This document shows, in pieces, positions 40,262 to 46,708 of a DNA stretch of 64,000 bases. This DNA is from JAQWBS01 sp047975765 (GTDB lineage: Bacteria; Pseudomonadota; Alphaproteobacteria; RF32; CAG-239), in contig JBKEEF010000013.1 in NCBI GenBank assembly GCA_047975765.1, positions 72,732 to 136,731 on the forward strand, given 5' to 3'. Made by a program: the position numbers and the translations under genes. The notes under the pieces were generated by a model. The model worked only from the letters and a program-made list of their open reading frames with translations, ran no database searches and was not told the origin of the DNA. Position 1 is the first letter of the stretch, and each line of letters opens with the position of its first letter.

Positions 40262-40765
40262 ATGAATACAGCAAAGAAGTTGAAGGCTGAAGAAAAGGTT
40301 GAGTTCACAAAAGAACAAATCGAAAAAAGAAGTTTAGAGAAAGTTCTAGGTCGTTTTCAATCAAAAACAGTTCTGGAAAAATATTGTGACAATGGAGATT
40401 TAGGAATACTCCGAGATGTTTCTCCAAATGATTTGCTGTCTGCTGGTAAAAGGCTCTATCGTGATTGGTATCTTTCTGGACTTCCCGAACTCAAAGCAAG
40501 TCAGTATGATAAGCCAATTGTTGATAGCTCCGTTTCTAGTTATTGCCCAACTAGCAAGGAAGATGCATTTGACCGTTATGAAAAAGCTATGAAGTCTGTA
40601 TCTTCTCATTTTAGAGAAATTGTTCGTATTGTTTGTGTTGAGGATAAGCCGATTGTGGCGAATGATAACAACTCAGCCTATCGTAAGTCAATCGATATTG
40701 GTTCACAAAAAAAAGACCTTTGCAGGGGACTTTTTGAACTTGTTTGTCATTACAGGGGGAGATAA
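40262..40765 (+). CDS. DUF6456-like protein at the end of the early operon
   Basis: The 167-residue product has the pattern GKRLYRDWYLSGLPELKASQ, then AFDRYEKAMKSVSSHFREIV, RIVCVEDKPI and KKDLCRGLFELVCHYRG, which resembles the C-terminal DUF6456 domain of alphaproteobacterial proteins. It occupies the place where lambdoid phages keep the late antiterminator Q, so it is a candidate late regulator, by position only. Confidence 0.5.
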   Translation: MNTAKKLKAEEKVEFTKEQIEKRSLEKVLGRFQSKTVLEKYCDNGDLGILRDVSPNDLLSAGKRLYRDWYLSGLPELKASQYDKPIVDSSVSSYCPTSKEDAFDRYEKAMKSVSSHFREIVRIVCVEDKPIVANDNNSAYRKSIDIGSQKKDLCRGLFELVCHYRGR

Positions 40766-40768
40766 CCA

Positions 40769-40828
40769 ATGAATGAAAAAGCAATCGGAAAAATAAAAGA
40801 AAGATGGTATAAAAAATTATGGAAATGA
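40769..40828 (+). CDS. Possible 19-residue basic peptide
   Basis: GGGGGAGATAACC precedes an ATG that opens MNEKAIGKIKERWYKKLWK, then TGA. The ribosome site is good and the spacing tight, but the peptide is very short. Confidence 0.25.
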   Translation: MNEKAIGKIKERWYKKLWK

Positions 40829-40902
40829 TACCGACCGACTACCGACTTTTAAGTTGAATTTTAATATTTTTTTATTTATGATTGCAAAAAAGGGAGATTG
40901 AT

Positions 40903-41871
40903 ATGTTTTGTGGAAAATGCGGAAAAGAGATTTCTGATGATGTTAAGTTTTGCCCCCATTGTGGAAAATCAACATCTAATGAAGCTATAAAACCTGTTTC
41001 AGAAAATAAAAAGGTTGAGTTTAAAGTGAGTAAAAAAGAACTTCCAAAAAATAAATTTGTTTGGTACTTATCCTTTGTTTTATTTCTTTTCGTTTATACT
41101 TGTGTAAATAATATGGATAATCATAAAAACTCCACAAGTACACCTAAAGTTAGTTATTCAACAAAAGTGGATACTTCAAAAAAGGAAGATGTTAAAAAAG
41201 TTGAGGAAGAAGTTACAATAAAAGAAAATGTACCAGCAAGTGAAGATAATCAGATAGGTGCATTTATCATAAAAGAAGAGTATGAAAATATAAAAGAATA
41301 TATTGGATGTAAAACAAAAAAAGAGCTTTCAAAAATAACAGATGCTTATAAAGGTAATATTGATAGATCTAATATTCCTTCTCTTTTAAATTCTAAAAGA
41401 TGTATGTATATTGATAATAAAGAAGAAAATTATTATAAAATTCAGCTTTTAGAAAAAAATAAAGAAAATACAAGAATAAATAAAGTTAGATTAGTTCACT
41501 ATGCAATTGATGATGTTGATTTATATGTTGATATCTATTTATCCTTAAAAGATATAGAGTTAAAAAGTAAATATGAAGTTTTCTCAGAAAAAATGAAGAT
41601 TAAAGAGGAAAGTGAAAATAAAAATAAAATAGTTTATAATGATACGGCCTTTTATATTTGCACTACTATGAAAAATTGGAATGCTCTGTTTTTCTATAGC
41701 AGCGGCACTCCTGAATTTAAGCGATTATTTAGTAGTGGAAAATGTATAAAAATAAGAAGTAAAACAAAACTTAAGAAATTATTTTATTTTGATGGTGCTT
41801 GGCAATATGAAGTTTTGGATGGTCCACATAAGGGTGAAAAATATTTTGGCACGAACATTGAAGATAAATAA
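40903..41871 (+). CDS. Zinc-ribbon membrane protein (moron candidate)
   Basis: In the 322-residue product the N-terminal ribbon is MFCGKCGKEISDDVKFCPHC, a charged linker follows, then one membrane segment (FVWYLSFVLFLFVYTCV, about 47-63) and a large, Lys-rich extracytoplasmic domain with several cysteines. ATG 40903 has AGGGAGATTGAT upstream. The function is unknown. With the next gene it forms a pair between early and late regions, a typical place for lysogen-benefit genes. Confidence 0.65.
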   Translation: MFCGKCGKEISDDVKFCPHCGKSTSNEAIKPVSENKKVEFKVSKKELPKNKFVWYLSFVLFLFVYTCVNNMDNHKNSTSTPKVSYSTKVDTSKKEDVKKVEEEVTIKENVPASEDNQIGAFIIKEEYENIKEYIGCKTKKELSKITDAYKGNIDRSNIPSLLNSKRCMYIDNKEENYYKIQLLEKNKENTRINKVRLVHYAIDDVDLYVDIYLSLKDIELKSKYEVFSEKMKIKEESENKNKIVYNDTAFYICTTMKNWNALFFYSSGTPEFKRLFSSGKCIKIRSKTKLKKLFYFDGAWQYEVLDGPHKGEKYFGTNIEDK

Positions 41872-41927
41872 ATATTTTGTATAATTGTAGTAATAAATTA
41901 AAATAACAGTAAGGGAGAAAATTAATA

Positions 41928-42386
41928 ATGTCTAAAGAAATAGTCTATCTAAAAAAAGGTTTATCAAAAAATGAAGAAATATTAGGTGTGGCAGAGATAC
42001 ATTGGAGTTGCTATATCGTACCTAGTTTAATTTTGTTATTTTCTATTATTATTTTTCTTGGTGGGGGAAAAGATTCTTTTATACCAGGCTTATTGTTTTT
42101 ATTTTGGTCTGTATTATCTTTTCTTTCCAGATATAAAACAGAATATGTGGTTACAAACAAAAGAGTTATCTCAAAAACAGGAATTATCACTGTTAAGACA
42201 AGAGAAATTAAAAATTCTCAAGTAGAATCGGTTTCTTTGGATCAGGGGGTTTTAGGAACTATTTTAGGATATGCGGATATTTCTTTTAGTGGAACAGGAA
42301 CAACAAAAGTTTCTTTTCAAGATATAAAAGATCCTGTGTTTATAAAATCTAAATTAGAAGAAATAATAGAAGGTAATAAAAAATAG
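41928..42386 (+). CDS. bPH2-domain (DUF304) membrane protein
   Basis: In the 152-residue product, two membrane segments lie at about 27-57 and a bacterial PH-like domain follows: EYVVTNKRVISKTGIITVKT, REIKNSQVESVSLDQGVLGT and GYADISFSGTG. This is the YdbS/DUF304 type. AAGGGAGAAAATTAATA precedes the ATG. A role in membrane stress or exclusion is only a guess. Confidence 0.82.
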   Translation: MSKEIVYLKKGLSKNEEILGVAEIHWSCYIVPSLILLFSIIIFLGGGKDSFIPGLLFLFWSVLSFLSRYKTEYVVTNKRVISKTGIITVKTREIKNSQVESVSLDQGVLGTILGYADISFSGTGTTKVSFQDIKDPVFIKSKLEEIIEGNKK

Positions 42387-42389
42387 TAT

Positions 42390-42416
42390 TAAAGAGAGCA
42401 TCTAGCTCTCTTTTTT
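42390..42416 (+). terminator. Terminator after the bPH2 gene
   Basis: AAAGAGAG / CTCTCTTT stem followed by Ts. The next promoter (-35 at 42418) begins directly after it. Confidence 0.85.
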
Positions 42417-42417
42417 A

Positions 42418-42446
42418 TTGACAGATAGTTTGTAATCTAATAATAT
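42418..42446 (+). promoter_or_regulatory. Strong sigma-70 promoter of the second antirepressor leader
   Basis: TTGACA and TAATAT with exactly 17 bp between; nearly ideal. RNA would start near 42453. Confidence 0.75.
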
Positions 42447-42452
42447 TCTAAA

Positions 42453-42660
42453 CAGAGCTAGAAACTCTGTAGTAAAGCGTAACGCACCCAAGACGAAAAG
42501 GTGTCTTTTGTATTTTAAATGAAATTCCACGTTTGCTCCGTGTGAGTGTCAAATTTATACATTTCATCTCTTTCTATGCTAGGAGTGCGAGGAATATATT
42601 GAATAACTCCGCACATCTTTGCTTGTGTTTCTAGCTCCTAGCACCTTACTATTTAAGGGA
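42453..42660 (+). ncRNA. Structured leader RNA upstream of the second antirepressor (C4-like candidate)
   Basis: The 233-bp gap between the promoter and the antirepressor start has no credible gene. The RNA begins with CAGAG-CTAGAAA-CTCTG (42453-42469), then AAGAC/GTCTT, a CACG/CGTG hairpin within ATGAAA/TTTCAT, and a nine-base stem TGCTAGGAG (42577-42585) with CTCCTAGCA (42635-42643). The first hairpin has the same AGAAACTC element and the same place at +1 as in the leader at 31838. Confidence 0.5.
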
Positions 42661-42685
42661 ATCCTATAGAAAAGGAAGTAAAGAA

Positions 42686-43327
42686 ATGAAAAAAGAGTTA
42701 CAAAATTTATCTATTCATAGTTTAGAAGTGATTGATGATGAACCTAGAATCAAAGATGTGATTTTGGGTGAAAGATTGGGCTTGAAAAAAGCGAGAGATG
42801 TTAGAGTTGTTATTAAGTCAAATATGGCGGAATTGTTAAAATATGGTGGTACGCCGTTACTGACGGCGAACGAGAAATTAGGTTGCTTAACCAGAATGAC
42901 AGAAGCTTATTATCTCAATGAAGCACAGGCCTTGTTGATTTGTATGTTTTCACGAACAACAAAAGCGGCGGAAGTGAGAAAAGAGCTGATTGATGTTTAT
43001 ATGGCTTATCGGACAAAAGGCTTGGTCAAGGTCAAAGAACATTATCGCAATAGTGTTAAGCAAGTTGAGGAAGTAAAAATCAAGAACAACAATGGTGTTA
43101 TTGCAGTTCCTGAGCCAGTTTATAAATATATTCATACTGAGCTTGGTGTTTATGACCCAACAATGAGTAAGTTGTTTTCTTTTATCAAGAATGCTTGTAA
43201 GACAGCCGTTCGGGAAGAATTAAATCTTGAAGCTCTTAAGGTTTTAGAATCTCTTGAAGATAAAGACAGGCAGATTGCCGAACTTGACTTTAAGCTGATG
43301 AATATTAGGAAGCTTGTTGTTAGGTAA
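42686..43327 (+). CDS. Rha-like phage antirepressor/regulator
   Basis: The 213-residue product has MTEAYYLNEAQALLICMFSR followed by TTKAAEVRKELIDVYMAYR, the signature of Rha/antirepressor proteins, with an N-terminal region DVILGERLGLKKARDVRVVI and a C-terminal coiled coil. It probably counters the repressor or controls late functions. GGAAGTAAAGAA precedes the ATG. It is monocistronic between the leader promoter and a terminator. Confidence 0.82.
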   Translation: MKKELQNLSIHSLEVIDDEPRIKDVILGERLGLKKARDVRVVIKSNMAELLKYGGTPLLTANEKLGCLTRMTEAYYLNEAQALLICMFSRTTKAAEVRKELIDVYMAYRTKGLVKVKEHYRNSVKQVEEVKIKNNNGVIAVPEPVYKYIHTELGVYDPTMSKLFSFIKNACKTAVREELNLEALKVLESLEDKDRQIAELDFKLMNIRKLVVR

Positions 43328-43330
43328 AGT

Positions 43331-43358
43331 TATAAAGCCCCGAGAGATTGGGGCTTTA
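43331..43358 (+). terminator. Terminator after the antirepressor gene
   Basis: AAAGCCCC / GGGGCTTT stem with an eight-base loop; the T-run after it is short, so strength is moderate. Confidence 0.65.
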
Positions 43359-43427
43359 CATTTTATGTAAATTATGCTACCTATGGTGTTAGATATAACT
43401 TTCGTAAAATCTAACAGGAAAACAATA

Positions 43428-43841
43428 ATGGCTAATGTATATGATGTTGCTAAACACATTTTAGAGAAGATGGGTAAAGTTACAGGGATGAAACTCCAAA
43501 AGCTTTGTTATTACTCTCAAGCTTGGTCATTGGTTTGGGATGAAGAGCCTCTATTTTCTAACCCAATTAAAGCATGGAAATACGGTCCAGTTTGTCATGA
43601 TCTATATAATTTGCACGATGGACAATTTATTGTTGAGATAAGTAAAGATCTTACTTCACGTTGTGAGAATAATCTCACAGAGAAACAAGTTGAGACAATA
43701 GATGCTGTGATTAGAGATTATGGTGATTTCACTGCACAACAATTGAGCGACTTAACACATTCTGAGGATCCATGGAAAAATGCTAAACAGAATGAAATTA
43801 TATCTGCTACAGCAATGCACGAGTTTTATAGCAGTTTATAG
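43428..43841 (+). CDS. Panacea (DUF4065/SocA-like) antitoxin candidate
   Basis: The 137-residue product has the Panacea-domain pattern VYDVAKHILEKMGKVTGMKL, QKLCYYSQAWSLVWDEEPLF and AWKYGPVCHDLYNLH. Panacea proteins are the antitoxins of the PanAT toxin-antitoxin class and neutralise diverse toxins. ATG 43428 has AGGAAAACAATA upstream. The next gene, 15 bp on, encodes a RelE-like protein, which fits a TA pair. Confidence 0.85.
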   Translation: MANVYDVAKHILEKMGKVTGMKLQKLCYYSQAWSLVWDEEPLFSNPIKAWKYGPVCHDLYNLHDGQFIVEISKDLTSRCENNLTEKQVETIDAVIRDYGDFTAQQLSDLTHSEDPWKNAKQNEIISATAMHEFYSSL

Positions 43842-43856
43842 ATATAATGGTGTTGT

Positions 43857-44327
43857 ATGTCCAAGGTAAATAAGAAGGCTAAGGTTAATCGTTCTAATAT
43901 AAAATCAAATACTAAAGTATCAAAAATAGGGTCTTTGGCAGATAATAATAGATTTAAGTGGGCTTTGAGAAGTGATATTGTTGACTGGGATTGGAGACAT
44001 AATGATTTCAGTTTTGGAGATAAAATAAAAGATTTGCTTATCTTTTATAATAAAATAAAGCCAACTTTAGATAGCTATGCACAAATGACATGGGACGAAG
44101 TAAATCTAAGAAAGCATTGCCATTCTTGGGACATTACCTATCTTCATAGTGATTTAATTAAAAGATTCAAAGACAGATTTAGGTCTGAGGAATGTTCAGA
44201 AACGCTTTATCAAATAAATATTAATCAAAAACATAGGATAATAGGCTTCAAAGAAGGCGAGGTTTTTTATATTATGTGGAATGACCCTAATCATAAGGCT
44301 TATATTACACAAAAAAAGAATACATAG
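43857..44327 (+). CDS. RelE-like toxin candidate paired with the Panacea protein
   Basis: The 156-residue product has a basic start (MSKVNKKAKVNRSNIKSNTK), a middle with QMTWDEVNLRKHCHSWDITY and an end HRIIGFKEGEVFYIMWNDPN followed by HKAY. The latter strand pattern and WxDPxH end resemble a RelE-superfamily group that ends DPEHxVxP. An mRNA-interferase role is inferred. No clear Shine-Dalgarno is seen, so translation may depend on the upstream gene. Confidence 0.6.
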   Translation: MSKVNKKAKVNRSNIKSNTKVSKIGSLADNNRFKWALRSDIVDWDWRHNDFSFGDKIKDLLIFYNKIKPTLDSYAQMTWDEVNLRKHCHSWDITYLHSDLIKRFKDRFRSEECSETLYQININQKHRIIGFKEGEVFYIMWNDPNHKAYITQKKNT

Positions 44328-44338
44328 TTAAATAGTTC

Positions 44339-44368
44339 TTGACATCATTCAGAATGTCGTATTATAAA
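44339..44368 (+). promoter_or_regulatory. Late promoter 1
   Basis: TTGACA and TATAAA are 18 bp apart, with TTCAGAATG at 44348-44356 in the spacer, six bases before the -10. The same element and spacing recur in late promoter 2 (54558). Confidence 0.65.
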
Positions 44369-44376
44369 CAAATTAA

Positions 44377-44413
44377 GATGTAGAAGTGTGTGAATGTTTC
44401 TGCATCTTTTTTT
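44377..44413 (+). terminator. Leader terminator 1a
   Basis: GATGTAGAA / TTCTGCATC stem (one G-U pair) followed by seven Ts. It begins almost at the transcription start of late promoter 1. Confidence 0.75.
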
Positions 44414-44437
44414 ATGGAAACATAAAATAAAATTCTA

Positions 44438-44466
44438 AAGCCCTGAGTTCGTTCTCGGGGTTTTTT
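44438..44466 (+). terminator. Leader terminator 1b
   Basis: CCCTGAG / CTCGGGG stem with a TTCGTT loop, followed by six Ts, directly before the tRNA. It is the second in a row after late promoter 1. Confidence 0.75.
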
Positions 44467-44468
44467 AT

Positions 44469-44544
44469 TGCGAGATGGAGAAGATGTTATCTCGTTCCGC
44501 TCATAACGGAAAAATCGTAGGTTCAAATCCTACTCTCGCAACCA
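44469..44544 (+). tRNA. Phage tRNA-Met (CAT)
   Basis: All arms pair: acceptor TGCGAGA / TCTCGCA, anticodon stem TTCCG / CGGAA with loop CTCATAA (CAT at 44502-44504), T-arm GTAGG-TTCAAAT-CCTAC, encoded A-CCA end; 76 bases. The D-stem is short (GAG / CTC). CAT could also be read as tRNA-Ile2 if TilS modifies it; elongator Met is preferred. It lies between the late leader and the terminase genes. Confidence 0.9.
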
Positions 44545-44564
44545 ATTTAATTTAAGGAAATATA

Positions 44565-44708
44565 ATGTCGGATATTAGCCAAGTTTGGAATAAGAATTCA
44601 AACTCAATCGATCAGCAATATAGAGATAACTACAACAATATTGACTGGCCTTCAAAACGAGAGCAAGAAAATGACAACAAAAACACAGAAGAAAGCGATA
44701 ACTCCTAA
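44565..44708 (+). CDS. Small acidic protein before terS (47 residues)
   Basis: AAGGAAATATA precedes the ATG. The peptide is polar and acidic (NKNSNSIDQQYRDNYNNIDW). The last 38 bases overlap the start of terS in another frame. Unknown function; possibly a terminase accessory protein. Confidence 0.5.
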   Translation: MSDISQVWNKNSNSIDQQYRDNYNNIDWPSKREQENDNKNTEESDNS

Positions 44709-45159
44709 ACAGGAGATGTTTTGTCAAAATGTTGTTTCTGGAATGAATAATCTTGAAGCATATCGTGCCGTGTTTTCTAATAATCAATCGGATAAAACTG
44801 CAAGAAATAACGCATACAGACTTACGCAACTTGACCATATTAAAAATAGAATTGAAGAACTTAATAAAAAAATTGAAACGAAACTTATTAAAGAACTAGC
44901 TTATTCTAAAGAAGAGAGTTTTAGGAACTTTGAAAAGGTTCAAGAGTTGGCACTTGAAAAAACATATTTTGACAAGCCTGCACCTGATTTGAATAATTTT
45001 ATCAAAGCTGAGGAGCTTAAAGGAAAGTTATTTGGACTTTATAATCTAGATAAATCTAATATACCAGCAGTAGATTTTAACATAAACTTAAAACAATCTG
45101 TTTCCCAAGAAGATTTAGAAAAAATGACGGCCTTAATTATAAAGGAGATTAATGAATAA
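44671..45159 (+). CDS. terS: Terminase small subunit
   Basis: TerS recognises packaging sites on phage DNA. The 162-residue product has the Terminase_2 N-terminal HTH: TPKQEMFCQNVVSGMNNLEA, YRAVFSNN and TARNNAYRLTQ, followed by a helical oligomerisation part. ATG 44671 is the start that opens this domain. It lies 13 bp before terL. Confidence 0.88.
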   Translation: MTTKTQKKAITPKQEMFCQNVVSGMNNLEAYRAVFSNNQSDKTARNNAYRLTQLDHIKNRIEELNKKIETKLIKELAYSKEESFRNFEKVQELALEKTYFDKPAPDLNNFIKAEELKGKLFGLYNLDKSNIPAVDFNINLKQSVSQEDLEKMTALIIKEINE

Positions 45160-45172
45160 TAAGGAGTGAGTT

Positions 45173-46708
45173 ATGAATCCATTGTTGCTAGGTTCTTTCC
45201 TACTTAGTCAGCCATTTGAGATTTGGCTCAGATTCTTGTTTAAGAAAGTGGAAAGTCGTCCTTTTGTTGTTGAAAATGTACATAGGAGTATTTTTGAAAC
45301 CTATGAAAACATTTTCAACATGAATGAAGATTACACATTCACAAATTTAAATCTTCCGCCCAGGTCTGGAAAAACTATTATTGCTGAATATTTTCTTATT
45401 TATTGTCTTCTAAAGGCTGCAATAAATAAAAAGGGAACAAATTGGATATATATATCATATTCAATTAAACTTTTGAAAGAAGTATCATCTGGTATTAAAA
45501 ATATTGTAGAATCACAGATATTTAAATTATTGTATGGAGATCAGTATTTCAATATTCATCAATCTGATATTGAATTTACAGATGATGCTTTCGAAGATTA
45601 CTATAAATCAATTGGTGAAAGTAAAGAAGTTATTAAATTTTCATCAACAGATATTACGCTTGGTAGAAGCAGAATTGTTCTTTCTCCTCTTGGTGGGCAA
45701 ATCACAGGATTTGGTGCTGGTGTTCGTGGTGGAGAAGACTATGTTAGCGGTGGTATATTCTTAGATGATATTAATAAAATTCAAGATACTGTACGGTCAG
45801 AACTTTTAAGAGAAAAAACAAGACAATATTTTTCAGGTGTTATTTTCTCAAGAAGAAACAATCCAAAAGTTTTAATTATGAACATTCAGCAACGTGTTCA
45901 TATTGAAGATATGACGGGATATTTAGAAGATACATACAACTTCAAGACAATCAAAGCTCCTTTGATTGGGGAAACAGGAATATGTCAAATTCCAAGTCAG
46001 TATGACCAAAGAACTATAGATATGCTTAAAAAGGATAATTTTACTTTTCAGGCTCAATATCAACAAGATCCAATTCTCGAAGGTGGATATCTTATTAAAA
46101 CAGATTTTATTAAAAGATTTGAAGAACCTTTGGTGACCTATAAACAAATGTTTATTGTTTGCGATACAGCTTTTAGCGAGAAGAAGTCATCAGATTTTTC
46201 CGTCTTTGGGTTGTTTGGAATAGATGAAAAAAATAATATTTGGCTTGTTGAAGGTTATTGTAAGAGAGTTTCATTTCCAGACTTGAAACGAGACTTAAGG
46301 AGTTTTTACCTTTCTGCAGTATATAAATTTGGTAAATATAACAATATAAGCACAATATATGTTGAAAATAAAGGCTCTGGAATAAGCTTAATTCAACAGT
46401 TGAGGGAAGATGGACTACCAATAAAAGAGCTATCACCAACATATTATAATGCTGAGTTTAAGAAAGAAGAAGTTTCTGATAAATATACTAGGTTCTTAGA
46501 AATATCCGCTGACATAGAAAGCGGATATTTTTATATGCCTAGAGAAGCTCATTTTTTAATGGAACTTATTCGCCAATGTGAATCTTTTACAGGTGGTAAA
46601 CAATCCTATCATGACGATTGGGTTGATGTGCTTATATATGCTTTAAAAATTAGAAGAAAAAATATTCAAGATATTGATTGGCAAAATTTCGGGAACATAT
46701 TTAGATGA
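45173..46708 (+). CDS. terL: Terminase large subunit
   Basis: TerL is the ATP-driven DNA-packaging motor with nuclease. The 511-residue product has Walker A LPPRSGKTIIAEYFL, a Walker B-like GGIFLDDINK, and a C-terminal RNase H-like nuclease domain starting MFIVCDTAFSEKKSSDFSVF (first catalytic Asp) and ending DDWVDVLIYALK. Length and order are normal. It overlaps the portal gene by 4 bp (ATGA). Confidence 0.95.
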   Translation: MNPLLLGSFLLSQPFEIWLRFLFKKVESRPFVVENVHRSIFETYENIFNMNEDYTFTNLNLPPRSGKTIIAEYFLIYCLLKAAINKKGTNWIYISYSIKLLKEVSSGIKNIVESQIFKLLYGDQYFNIHQSDIEFTDDAFEDYYKSIGESKEVIKFSSTDITLGRSRIVLSPLGGQITGFGAGVRGGEDYVSGGIFLDDINKIQDTVRSELLREKTRQYFSGVIFSRRNNPKVLIMNIQQRVHIEDMTGYLEDTYNFKTIKAPLIGETGICQIPSQYDQRTIDMLKKDNFTFQAQYQQDPILEGGYLIKTDFIKRFEEPLVTYKQMFIVCDTAFSEKKSSDFSVFGLFGIDEKNNIWLVEGYCKRVSFPDLKRDLRSFYLSAVYKFGKYNNISTIYVENKGSGISLIQQLREDGLPIKELSPTYYNAEFKKEEVSDKYTRFLEISADIESGYFYMPREAHFLMELIRQCESFTGGKQSYHDDWVDVLIYALKIRRKNIQDIDWQNFGNIFR

